Shown here: piece by piece, positions 1 through 8,931 of the stretch
How positions within the stretch are numbered: the first letter of the stretch is position 1
Layout of the letters: each line of letters opens with the position of its first letter
Assembly (NCBI GenBank): GCA_937897985.1
Contig: CALCBD010000033.1
Coordinates: 62,001 to 126,000, forward strand
DNA from: an uncultured Paludibacter sp.
GTDB lineage: Bacteria > Bacteroidota > Bacteroidia > Bacteroidales > Paludibacteraceae
DNA length: 64,000 nucleotides
Reading direction: 5' to 3'
Made by a program: the position numbers and the translations under genes
The notes under the pieces: generated by a model
The model's database searches: none
What the model saw: the letters and a program-made list of their open reading frames with translations, nothing else
Told to the model about the DNA's origin: nothing

Positions 1-902
1 ATACAGGCGATGGCGATACTGTAAAACTTCGACTGAACACTTTCGCTGCGCGAAGTCATAACCACAGGTTTTTCGGTGCCCTGAAGCAAACCTCCCATTT
101 CGGCTCCGCCAAAGAGCGAAACACCCTTGTAAAAACAATTTGCACTTTCAAAATTGGGGAATATCAACACATCAGCATCCCCGAGTACAGGCGTCGACAC
201 ATTTTTAATACTTCCTCTTTCATTATCAAGTGCCAGGAAAATATCGAGCGGTCCATCCATGATTACATCGCCGAATTCCCCCTTGCGCCATTCGGCCATA
301 ATATCAAGATAATCCTGCATATAATGAATCTTCGGATTGGCAACTTCGGTGGCATGAATCAATGCAACTTTAGGTTTTTTAATTCCGAATTTGAATGCAG
401 TATTGATGGCATATTTAATCATGGCAGTCCGCTGAATCAGATTTGGTGAAGGAATTACAGCCGGATCCGAGAAAAAGAGTAATTTGTGATAACCGGGTAT
501 TTCGAGTGCCGCATTGTAGGTCATCACATTTCCGGCAGGTAACAGCCCTTTTTCTTTATCAAGAATAGCTCTCAGAATCACATCTGTATTCACCAATCCT
601 TTCATCAGAATATCTGCCTCACCCGATTTTACCATTCTGACAGCTTCGAGAGTAGCTTCCTTTACTTCGGGAATATCGACAATATGGATAAAAGGTGATA
701 GTGTATGTTCCTCGAACAAATGAGGAGACTCAATTGCAGCCACATCGCCAATCAGAAAAGCTTCGACAATACCGGCATCGACTGCCATCAGTACCGCGTC
801 CAATGTGTGTGAATCGACGGCATTGGCAACGGCCAACCGTTTCCGGCTGTTCACGCTTTGTAAATGAGAAGTAAGTTCGGCAAATGATGAAATTGAGTCC
901 AT
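1..902 (-). CDS. ptb: Phosphate acetyl/butyryltransferase family protein (Ptb-like), 3' end missing
   Basis: The frame runs off the left edge and shows 300 residues, close to the usual 300-residue length, so only a few C-terminal residues are missing. The family moves an acyl group between CoA and phosphate. Visible family features are the N-terminal stretch KRLAVANAVDSHTLDAV, the segment ADILMKGLVNTDVILRAIL, the FSDPAVIPSPN segment and a C-terminal LFGGAEMGGLLQGTEKPVV region. Ptb is normally followed by butyrate kinase (buk), which would lie beyond the left edge; that is inference. A phosphotransacetylase with acetyl-CoA preference, or one acting on branched-chain acyl groups, cannot be excluded. 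The ATG at 902-900 lies about 25 nt downstream of a good promoter, which supports this start. Confidence 0.85.
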   Translation of the reverse strand, partial: MDSISSFAELTSHLQSVNSRKRLAVANAVDSHTLDAVLMAVDAGIVEAFLIGDVAAIESPHLFEEHTLSPFIHIVDIPEVKEATLEAVRMVKSGEADILMKGLVNTDVILRAILDKEKGLLPAGNVMTYNAALEIPGYHKLLFFSDPAVIPSPNLIQRTAMIKYAINTAFKFGIKKPKVALIHATEVANPKIHYMQDYLDIMAEWRKGEFGDVIMDGPLDIFLALDNERGSIKNVSTPVLGDADVLIFPNFESANCFYKGVSLFGGAEMGGLLQGTEKPVVMTSRSESVQSKFYSIAIAC

Positions 903-930
903 AAACTGAATAAAAGATACTTGAACATGA

Positions 931-961
931 CAAATGTAGATATATTTTTCGAGTGTTGCAA
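931..961 (-). promoter_or_regulatory. Bacteroidota-type promoter of the ptb-like gene
   Basis: Read on the minus strand there is TTG (961-959), a 20-bp spacer and TACATTTG (938-931), matching the -33/-7 consensus TTTG-N19-21-TAnnTTTG. Transcription would start near 926, giving a leader of roughly 25 nt. Confidence 0.7.
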
Positions 962-1200
962 CTATTCTTCATTCACAAAAATCAGTTATTAATACATTGT
1001 TATTCATGTTTTTACTGCCGACTTAAAACTTAGCTCAAATTGGTTTTTAAATATTAAACTTTAATTGAAAAAGGAATATTTTTGTATCAAATTATCACAT
1101 TTGTATTTGCGGTTTTTTTAAAAAATATTTCAAAAAACAAACAATCATATAAAATTAACCAAAAAGAAAGGCATTACACATTTACTAAAAATTTTCTTTG

Positions 1201-1208
1201 TATCTTTG
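1201..1208 (+). promoter_or_regulatory. -7 box TATCTTTG of the DUF2723 operon
   Basis: TATCTTTG matches TAnnTTTG and lies 52 nt before the ATG. No clear TTTG is present at the -33 distance, so this is a half-supported promoter. Confidence 0.5.
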
Positions 1209-1260
1209 AACGCTTTTTATTGAGTATAAAACGTTAAGCCAACAATTTTAATTATCATTC

Positions 1261-4200
1261 ATGAAACGATTCAAATTACTGAACAACATTTTCGGTTGGG
1301 TAGCCTTTGTCATTGCTGCGACTACTTATTTATTAACCATGGAGTCGACAGCCAGTTTCTGGGATTGTGGTGAATTTATTTCCACAGCATTTAAATTAGA
1401 TGTGGGACATCCTCCCGGCGCACCCTTTTTCATGTTAACCGGACACTTTTTCTCTCTTTTTGCTTCCGACCCAACTATGGTGGCTTTAATGATCAACACA
1501 TTATCGGCACTGGCAAGTGGTTTCACAATTTTGTTTCTTTTCTGGACTATCACTCATTTGGCACGCAAAGTCATCATCAAATCTGACAACGATTTTACAC
1601 CCGCCAATATTATCGGTATTCTGGGAGCAGGGATGGTAGGAGCATTGGCTTACACTTTTTCGGACACATTCTGGTTTTCGGCTGTCGAAGGTGAAGTTTA
1701 CGCATCTTCATCATTATTTACCGCACTTGTATTCTGGGCAATTCTGAAATGGGAAGACATCGCCCACCGCGAAGGTTCGGACAGATGGCTGATTTTAATT
1801 GCCTACCTGATGGGATTATCCATTGGAGTTCACCTGCTGAACCTGCTGGCTATTCCTGCAATAGTTCTCGTATATTATTTCCGTAATTTCAAACCATCTG
1901 CCAAAGGCGTCGTACTTGCCATGGTAGCTTCGGTTATTATCCTCGGTGTAGTATTATATGGAATTATCCCCGGCTTTGTTGAAGTTGCAAGCTGGTTCGA
2001 ATTGTTGTTTGTAAATGTGCTTGGTTTTTCGTTCAACACCGGTTTGTTCGTGTATATAATCCTCACAATTGCAGTTTTGATTTGGGGATTGTATGAATCA
2101 TATACCGAAAGAAATTTTACCCGGATGGCAATATCCTTCATTGCCGGTTTTACTTTGGTAGGTATTCCTTTCTTTGGCTCACATGTAATTTTGGGTTTGA
2201 TTATTATTGCCGGTTTAACTTATTTCTTCTTTGCAAAAAAAGAAAAAATCAGTGCCCGCTGGCTGAATACTGCGCTTGCCATGATAACCGTTATTCTTAT
2301 CGGTTATTCTACATATTCAGTGATAGTTATCCGCTCGGCAGCACAACCAACCATGGATCAAAATTCACCCGATAATGTATTCGCACTGAAATACTACCTT
2401 AACCGTGAGCAATATGGTGACCGCCCGTTGTTTTACGGATCGGTATATAATGCCCCTGTAAAACTGAAGGTGGAAGGTAATATGTGTATTCCCGAAGAAG
2501 TGAAGGGAGAAGCTCAGTATGCACCCAAACCAAAGACATCGCCGGGTGATAAAGACCAGTATTTTATTACCGGATATAAAACCGATTATAAAATGGACGA
2601 ACGTTTTGATATGTTTTTCCCGAGGATGTACAGTTCAAACCCTTCACATATTGAAGCATACAAAATATGGGGAGACGTAAAGGGAGTTCCGGTTACCTAT
2701 GATTATTGCGGGCAGGAAAAAACTGACATTAAACCAACTTTTGGTGAAAATCTGCAATTCTTCTTCGATTATCAGGTACGCTTCATGTACTGGCGTTATT
2801 TCATGTGGAACTTCAGCGGTCGTCAAAACGACATTCAGGGAAATGGCGAGATTGACCACGGCAACTGGATTACCGGTATCAAATTTATCGACAACTGGCT
2901 GGTAGGTGATCAAACCAAACTCCCATCCGAACTTGCAGAAAATAAAGGCAGGAACACTTATTATATGCTCCCGCTGTTGCTGGGTATATTAGGAATGTTG
3001 TTCCTGATTTACAATGGAAAAGAAGGAAAACACGCGTTTTGGATTACTTTTCTGTTGTTTTTCCTTACCGGTTTAGCCATTGTGGTTTATCTGAACCAGA
3101 CACCATACCAGCCACGTGAACGTGATTATGCTTATGCCGGCTCATTCTATGCATTCAGCATCTGGATCGGACTCGGAGTATTAGGCATTATTAAAAGCAT
3201 TGATAAGTATATACCCAAAACTCTCGCTGCAACGATTGTCAGCCTGTTGGCACTCGGCGTTCCGGCATTGATGGGTGCCCAGAACTGGGACGACCACGAC
3301 CGCAGCAACCGCTATGTGGCACGTGATTTCGGAGGAAATTATCTGGCATCGATAAAACCAAACGCCATCATCTTTACGAATGGCGACAACGACACTTTCC
3401 CGCTGTGGTACAATCAGGAAGTAGAAGGTTACCGAACAGATGTACGTGTTTGCAACCTGAGCTATTTACAAACCGACTGGTACATTGATCAAATGAAGAG
3501 AGGTGCCTACAAATCAGCTCCATTGCCTATTTCGTGGCAACCAAAAGATTATGTGACCGGTAAAAACGAAGTCATGTGGGTAGAGGACATAGTTAAGGAA
3601 CCTTTAGACATGAAAACAGCGTTTGACTTTTTATTGTCCGATGATCCTTCGACCAAAAACAACGGAGAATCTTTTATCCCCTCCAAAAAACTGTTTTTGC
3701 CGGTTGATGCAAATCAGGTTATAAAAACAGGAACTGTATCACCTGAACGTGCAGCTGAAATAATTCCTCAAATCAACATAGAATTAAAACGCAGAATTAC
3801 TAAAAGCGAAATAATGATTCTCGAAATGTTGAAAACCAATCAATGGAAACGCCCGATGTATTTCGCTGTTACAGTTGGCGACGACTATTATCTTGGTCTG
3901 AACGATCATTTTGAACTTACAGGTCTGGCATATCAGATTTTACCGATCGGAGCCCAGGGTGCCGGTTCGGGTGTCAATACCAAAGAAATGTATGTCAACA
4001 TGATGAACAAATTCAGGTACGGAAATATAAGTGACCCTAAGGTTTATCTCGACGAAAACACACTTCGGATGTGCCGCACACACCGAATGATGTTCTCTCA
4101 GCTTGCCGCTGCACTTTATAACGAAGGCGATACTGTAAAAGCTTTGAAAGCACTGAATTACAGCGAAAAAATGATTCCGGGAACCACCGTTCGTCACGAT

Positions 4201-4476
4201 TATATTTCGACAATGCTTGCCGAAACCTATTATAAACTTGGCGAAGCTCAGAAAGGAGATGCAATCATGGATGCGGTTGCAAAGGATTGTGTTGAAAATC
4301 TGGAATGGTACGACAGTCTCACTCCTTCGCAACGTAACACAGTGACTAACCGCATCAGTCATAACCTTGCAGTGCTCAATCAGGTGCTGAGAATTTGTGA
4401 TCAGCAAAAACAGAAAAATATTCTAGACAAATATCTTCCTGTTTTCATGAAGTATACCAAAAAGGGTGAAATGTAA
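1261..4476 (+). CDS. DUF2723 family membrane glycosyltransferase-like protein (protein O-mannosyltransferase type)
   Basis: A 1071-residue protein. The N-terminal half has many hydrophobic segments separated by short loops, and the family signature occurs early: WDCGEF at residues 34-39 and HPPGAP at 50-55. More membrane segments follow at about residues 565-700, and the C-terminal third is soluble, beginning near NWDDHDRSNRY and containing FTNGDNDTFPLWY. DUF2723 proteins are placed in the GT-C fold superfamily related to protein O-mannosyltransferases, so a lipid-linked sugar transfer at the periplasmic face is likely; donor and acceptor are not known from the sequence. The TAA stop at 4474-4476 directly abuts the ATG of the deacetylase gene, so the two are translationally coupled. 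Confidence 0.9.
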   Translation: MKRFKLLNNIFGWVAFVIAATTYLLTMESTASFWDCGEFISTAFKLDVGHPPGAPFFMLTGHFFSLFASDPTMVALMINTLSALASGFTILFLFWTITHLARKVIIKSDNDFTPANIIGILGAGMVGALAYTFSDTFWFSAVEGEVYASSSLFTALVFWAILKWEDIAHREGSDRWLILIAYLMGLSIGVHLLNLLAIPAIVLVYYFRNFKPSAKGVVLAMVASVIILGVVLYGIIPGFVEVASWFELLFVNVLGFSFNTGLFVYIILTIAVLIWGLYESYTERNFTRMAISFIAGFTLVGIPFFGSHVILGLIIIAGLTYFFFAKKEKISARWLNTALAMITVILIGYSTYSVIVIRSAAQPTMDQNSPDNVFALKYYLNREQYGDRPLFYGSVYNAPVKLKVEGNMCIPEEVKGEAQYAPKPKTSPGDKDQYFITGYKTDYKMDERFDMFFPRMYSSNPSHIEAYKIWGDVKGVPVTYDYCGQEKTDIKPTFGENLQFFFDYQVRFMYWRYFMWNFSGRQNDIQGNGEIDHGNWITGIKFIDNWLVGDQTKLPSELAENKGRNTYYMLPLLLGILGMLFLIYNGKEGKHAFWITFLLFFLTGLAIVVYLNQTPYQPRERDYAYAGSFYAFSIWIGLGVLGIIKSIDKYIPKTLAATIVSLLALGVPALMGAQNWDDHDRSNRYVARDFGGNYLASIKPNAIIFTNGDNDTFPLWYNQEVEGYRTDVRVCNLSYLQTDWYIDQMKRGAYKSAPLPISWQPKDYVTGKNEVMWVEDIVKEPLDMKTAFDFLLSDDPSTKNNGESFIPSKKLFLPVDANQVIKTGTVSPERAAEIIPQINIELKRRITKSEIMILEMLKTNQWKRPMYFAVTVGDDYYLGLNDHFELTGLAYQILPIGAQGAGSGVNTKEMYVNMMNKFRYGNISDPKVYLDENTLRMCRTHRMMFSQLAAALYNEGDTVKALKALNYSEKMIPGTTVRHDYISTMLAETYYKLGEAQKGDAIMDAVAKDCVENLEWYDSLTPSQRNTVTNRISHNLAVLNQVLRICDQQKQKNILDKYLPVFMKYTKKGEM

Positions 4477-5082
4477 ATGAACCTGCAATTCCCGCGCATC
4501 TTTCGTCCGTTTTTCCCGGATACAACCTGGCGCATGACACCATCGGAGAAAGTGATTTATCTCACTTTCGACGATGGACCTGTGCCTGAAATCACTCCGA
4601 AGGTGCTCGATATTCTTGACAAATACCAATGGAAAGCTACATTTTTCTGTGTTGGTGAAAATGTAAAAAAAAATCCCGGTTTATATAATGAATTACTAAG
4701 TCGCGGACATAAAACCGGTAATCACAGTTTCAATCACCTGAAAGGCTTTAATTACTCTACCGACATCTACGTTGAAAATGTAAAACTCGCTTCGAAGTAC
4801 ATCGACAGCCGGCTTTTCAGACCTCCGTACGGAAGAATCACCCGAAAACAAATAAAAGCTCTGAGAAATGATTATCAAATAATTATGTGGGATATTATCA
4901 CCTACGATTATGATAAAACACTTTCACACGATCAGGTATTGAGAAATGTAAAAAACCGGCTTCGCAAAGGTTCAATCGTCGTATTTCACGACTCGGTCAA
5001 AGCAGCGGAAAATGTGCTTAATGTACTGCCTGCAGCCATTGAGTTCTGGGAAAATAATGGATACAGGTACGGTTTGCTTTAA
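4477..5082 (+). CDS. Polysaccharide deacetylase (NodB domain)
   Basis: A 201-residue single-domain carbohydrate esterase family 4 protein. All catalytic motifs are visible: FDDGP (31-35; D32 as base and D33 as metal ligand), GNHSFNH (81-87; H83 and H87 as metal ligands), RPPYGR (115-120) and VVFHDS (168-173; H171). The enzyme should therefore be active and remove N- or O-acetyl groups from a cell-envelope or secreted polysaccharide. No signal peptide is evident, so it may act in the cytoplasm or at the membrane. It starts at the base after the DUF2723 stop codon, which suggests a shared role in glycan modification. The substrate cannot be read from the sequence. Confidence 0.93.
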   Translation: MNLQFPRIFRPFFPDTTWRMTPSEKVIYLTFDDGPVPEITPKVLDILDKYQWKATFFCVGENVKKNPGLYNELLSRGHKTGNHSFNHLKGFNYSTDIYVENVKLASKYIDSRLFRPPYGRITRKQIKALRNDYQIIMWDIITYDYDKTLSHDQVLRNVKNRLRKGSIVVFHDSVKAAENVLNVLPAAIEFWENNGYRYGLL

Positions 5083-5248
5083 TTAATACGAAAGATTGCC
5101 CGGATGACACGGACTCATTTGACCACTTTGACTGCCTCCGAAACTGATTTCGCCCCCTTTCGTTTCATAAACAAATGATTGCAAATATCTTATATTCTTT
5201 TCACTAATCGGCATTCACCAAACTTTACCCAATCTCAAAATTTTTTTT

Positions 5249-5256
5249 TACCTTTG
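5249..5256 (+). promoter_or_regulatory. -7 box TACCTTTG before the DUF2851 gene
   Basis: An exact TAnnTTTG match 85 nt upstream of the ATG at 5342. No convincing -33 element was found. Confidence 0.4.
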
Positions 5257-5341
5257 TCTTTCTCTTTAGAAAGCACAAATTCTTAACAAAATTTATCCTC
5301 AGATTTAAATTTATTTTCAATATAACTAAGCCGTTAATAAA

Positions 5342-6616
5342 ATGAGAGAATCCATTTTACACTACATCTGGCAACAAAAACTGTTTACGCCTCATTCACT
5401 GTGTTCGACCGACGGTGAATTGATTGATATTATTGATGTCGGAAAACTGAATACTGATGCGGGTCCCGATTTTTTCAATGCTAAAATTAAAATCGGAGAT
5501 ACAATCTGGGCCGGCAATGTCGAAATTCATACACTTGCAAGCGACTGGTACAAACATCAGCATCAAAACGATAAAAATTTTGATAATATTATTCTGCATG
5601 TAGTGAAAACAGCCGATATAATCGTCCGTCGCAGGAATGGTGAGCCTGTCCCTCAACTTGAATTAACCTACCCTCAACAAATTGAAAATAATTACTATCG
5701 GCTGATTAACGACCAAAAATGGATTCCGTGTGCCGGTAAATTGAAAGAAGTTCATCATTTATTTATCAAAAGCTGGATTACTACTTTGCTGACCGAAAGA
5801 CTCGAACTCAGGACAGAGGCAATTTCAAATATTCTGAAGGAGAAAAACCAACACTGGGAAGAAGCATTTTACATTATACTTGCCCGGAGTTTCGGTTTTA
5901 ACACCAACAGTCAGGCTTTCGAAATGCTTGCCCGGTCACTTCCGCTTTCGGTAATTTCAAAACATAAAAATGATCTTTTTCAGCTCGAAGCGTTACTCTT
6001 CGGACAAGCCGGATTTCTTGAAAAACCATCAAACGACAATTATGTATTAAAGCTTAAATCGGAATACAGCTTTTTGAAAGCTAAATATCAACTCAAAACA
6101 ATGAGTGCGGAACAATGGAAGTTGTTGCGTTTGCGACCTGATAATTTTCCACATTTGCGTATCGCACAATTTGCGGCGCTGATTCATAAATCATCAGGAC
6201 TTTTCTCGAAAATCATCGACCGACCAGAACCCGAAACATTGCATAATTTATTTCAATCCGAACCGTCGGAGTATTGGAAGATTCATTATCTGTTTGAAAA
6301 TGAAAGTATTGAAAAAACAAAAAAATTAGGCAAAACTTCAATCTACGGACTTTTAATCAACACAGTGATTCCTTTCATTTTCTTTTATGCTCAGTCAAAA
6401 GGCAATCAGGAGTTGAAAGAAAAAGCGATTCAGCTTTTCGAACAATTACCTGCCGAAAATAATGCAGTCACCAAAGGATGGACATCACTCGGCGTAAAAA
6501 TTGAAAATGCATTCGATTCGCAGGCATTACTTCATTTGAAAAAATATTACTGCGATGATAAGAAATGCCTGCGTTGCCGTATTGGTCATAAAATACTTAC
6601 GACTCAGATTGACTAA
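5342..6616 (+). CDS. DUF2851 family protein
   Basis: A 424-residue soluble protein of a family widespread in Bacteroidota and without an established function. Recognisable parts are the N-terminal LHYIWQQKLF, the DAGPDFFNAKIKIG and WAGNVEIH segments, and the C-terminal cysteine pair region CDDKKCLRCRIGHKIL (four Cys in the last 40 residues when C378-type neighbours are included), which could bind a metal. It has no signal peptide. The next gene starts 39 nt downstream on the same strand, so they are probably co-transcribed. The molecular role is unknown and no function is claimed. Confidence 0.85.
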   Translation: MRESILHYIWQQKLFTPHSLCSTDGELIDIIDVGKLNTDAGPDFFNAKIKIGDTIWAGNVEIHTLASDWYKHQHQNDKNFDNIILHVVKTADIIVRRRNGEPVPQLELTYPQQIENNYYRLINDQKWIPCAGKLKEVHHLFIKSWITTLLTERLELRTEAISNILKEKNQHWEEAFYIILARSFGFNTNSQAFEMLARSLPLSVISKHKNDLFQLEALLFGQAGFLEKPSNDNYVLKLKSEYSFLKAKYQLKTMSAEQWKLLRLRPDNFPHLRIAQFAALIHKSSGLFSKIIDRPEPETLHNLFQSEPSEYWKIHYLFENESIEKTKKLGKTSIYGLLINTVIPFIFFYAQSKGNQELKEKAIQLFEQLPAENNAVTKGWTSLGVKIENAFDSQALLHLKKYYCDDKKCLRCRIGHKILTTQID

Positions 6617-6655
6617 ACAAAATAAAAAACAGAATCAACACATTTTTAATATACA

Positions 6656-8479
6656 ATGAAAAAAATATATTTATTCTTGGTAGTAACAGCCATTGGACTT
6701 CTGATTTATTCATGTGCCAACAAAGCTCAGGGCCCAACCGGCGGTCCAAAGGATGTGACACCTCCAAAAATTCTGAAATCGAACCCTGTCAATGGTGCCA
6801 CTAACTTCCGTAAAAAGGAAATTCAGATTATTTTTGATGAAAATATCTCGGTGGATAATGCCACCGAAAATGTACTGATTTCTCCACCCCAGAAAACCCA
6901 ACCCACCGTCAAAGGAAATGGTCATATTTTATCGGTGCAGTTCGACGAAAACTTAATTGACAGTACCACCTACACTATCAATTTCGGCAATTCAATTGTT
7001 GACCTGAACGAAAAAAATCCACTTAAAAATTACCGTTTTGCCTTCGCTACCGGCGACGATATCGACACTCTGAAAATTTCGGGTACGCTGATAAATGCTG
7101 AAGATCTGAACCCTGTTTCGAAAATCATGGTCGGCATTTACCGCGAAAATGATGACTCTGTCTTTTTTCAGAAACCGTTTATGAGAATCGGACGTACCGA
7201 CGAGAACGGTCGGTTTGTAATCGACAATGTTAAAGCAGGCAGTTACAAAGTCTTTGCCCTCGACGACACCAACAAAGATTATTTCCACCAACCGGGTGAA
7301 GGATTGGCTTTTATTGATTCGCTGGTTCACCCTACTTTCAGAATTGAAGAAATGAAAGATACCATCTGGAAAGATTCAACCCATATCGACAGCATACATA
7401 CCTATATGGGAAACCATTATCTGCCTGATAATATCGTTCTGAAATTTTTTAAAGAAAATAAGAAACGTCAGTATTTTGTTAAATCGGAAAGGAAATCTCC
7501 TACCACTTTTCAGTTGTTTTTCAACACAAAAAACAAAACTATGCCTGAACTCAAGCCACTCGGATTCGAATGGGAAGGAAAATACCTTTTGCAAAAAAGC
7601 ATTGCGATGGACACCCTTACCTATTGGCTGACCGATAGTGCATTAATAAAAACCGATACGCTCGAATTTAAAATGTCATATTATAAAACCGATTCATTGT
7701 ACCGGCTGGTTCCTCAAACCGATACCATCAATGTATTCATGCGAAAAGGGAAAGTCAATCCGAAAGCCCGGAAAACAAATGATAAAACGAAGGAAAAGAT
7801 ACAATTCTACAATTTCATAACCAATGCCAACGCGCCTTTTGAAGTTTATAACCCCATCAATATTCAGTTTGATGCACCATTAGCCGAAGCAGATTTGTCA
7901 AAAATTAAACTCACACAAAAAATTGATTCAGTAACGAAAGATTTGCCCGTAAAATGGAGGCAAATTGATTCTACTAAGATGAATTTTGCCATCGATTACA
8001 AATTCGAACCCGAAAAATCCTACGAATTGAAAATTGATTCAGCGGCATTTCGCAGCATTTATCATCTTAACAGCAAAAAAAACAGCGGTCAGTTTAAAGT
8101 TAAATCGCTCGACGAATATGCCAGCATAAAAATGTTGTTATCCGAATTCGATTCACTTGTGGTTTTTCAGGTTATCGATTCGAAAGACCAGGTACTGGCA
8201 ACAAAACCCGCTGTCAGAAAAGGTACCATATTCGAATACCTGAAACCGGGCGAATATTATTTAAGGGCATTTATCGACAGCAATCGCAACGGAGTATGGG
8301 ATACCGGTGATATAAAATCACATCTGCAACCCGAAACGGTTTACTATTACAATAAAAAACTAACCCTCAGGGCCAACTGGGAATTTGAAGAAACATGGGA
8401 TCTGACAAAAGTACCATTGCTTGAGCAGAAACCAAAAGAACTCAAAAAGGATGCTAACAAAAAGCAGGATAATCTGTAA
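6656..8479 (+). CDS. Ig-like domain lipoprotein (SbsA Ig-like / Big_5 type)
   Basis: A 607-residue predicted lipoprotein. The N-terminus has a short charged start, a hydrophobic stretch and a lipobox ending at C20 (IYSC), so it should be lipidated and sit in the outer or inner membrane facing the periplasm or the outside. The following segment GPTGGPKDVTPP and the first domain (about 35-135) with NFRKKEIQIIFDENIS are typical of a phylum-wide family of one-copy Ig-like lipoproteins. Around 140-225 there is a carboxypeptidase-regulatory-like beta-sandwich (GRFVIDNVKAGSYKVFALDD). A similar segment near the C-terminus ends in LRAFIDSNRNGVWDTGD. The function is unknown; it shares an operon with DUF2851. 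Confidence 0.87.
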   Translation: MKKIYLFLVVTAIGLLIYSCANKAQGPTGGPKDVTPPKILKSNPVNGATNFRKKEIQIIFDENISVDNATENVLISPPQKTQPTVKGNGHILSVQFDENLIDSTTYTINFGNSIVDLNEKNPLKNYRFAFATGDDIDTLKISGTLINAEDLNPVSKIMVGIYRENDDSVFFQKPFMRIGRTDENGRFVIDNVKAGSYKVFALDDTNKDYFHQPGEGLAFIDSLVHPTFRIEEMKDTIWKDSTHIDSIHTYMGNHYLPDNIVLKFFKENKKRQYFVKSERKSPTTFQLFFNTKNKTMPELKPLGFEWEGKYLLQKSIAMDTLTYWLTDSALIKTDTLEFKMSYYKTDSLYRLVPQTDTINVFMRKGKVNPKARKTNDKTKEKIQFYNFITNANAPFEVYNPINIQFDAPLAEADLSKIKLTQKIDSVTKDLPVKWRQIDSTKMNFAIDYKFEPEKSYELKIDSAAFRSIYHLNSKKNSGQFKVKSLDEYASIKMLLSEFDSLVVFQVIDSKDQVLATKPAVRKGTIFEYLKPGEYYLRAFIDSNRNGVWDTGDIKSHLQPETVYYYNKKLTLRANWEFEETWDLTKVPLLEQKPKELKKDANKKQDNL

Positions 8480-8931
8480 ATAATTTTTATTCCTGGAAGT
8501 CGAAATCAAAATGAAAATCTGAGACCGACGGCACAAACAGGCATTTGCTTTGTAACATAAAAAAATAATTGTGCAGAGGTTAATTTCAGAAGTAAGCCGG
8601 ACAAACCGGAAATTGTATTTGCAATCCCGGCGCAATTGAACTCTTAAAGTCAAATCAAAATCTCAAAACATATTCAACAAGCCGAAAGTTAAGTTCGCTT
8701 AAAAATATGTTTTGAGTTTTTTTGTGTCTGTTTCCCGTACAATCACCATTTTTTATTCATTTAAAAAACTGATGACGGACACCTTAAATGTTAAATAAGT
8801 TAAATACTTTGTTGTCAGAACATTTCGCCGTAATTTATATTATATTTACGCCCGTTAAGGTGTAAAAAAAGTGTGATATATTCAGCTTATTTTTCCGGTA
8901 AAAATCAACAAAAACATAAAAAATTGCGGTT
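8480..8931. other. Intergenic region, 452 bp
   Basis: AT-rich spacer between the lipoprotein and the secreted repeat protein. A near -7 box (TATATTTA, 8841-8848; the last base deviates) could serve the downstream gene. I see no strong hairpin or RNA gene. Confidence 0.4.

Larger units (their letters stand above)
903..1260. other. Divergent intergenic region
   Basis: This AT-rich spacer separates the ptb-like gene (minus) from the DUF2723 gene (plus). It holds the ptb promoter and a TATCTTTG -7 box for the plus strand. I see no RNA gene or small ORF worth calling. Confidence 0.6.

Noticed and set aside
730..972. 80-residue minus-strand ORF
   Set aside because: It is an out-of-frame shadow of the ptb-like gene and spans its promoter.
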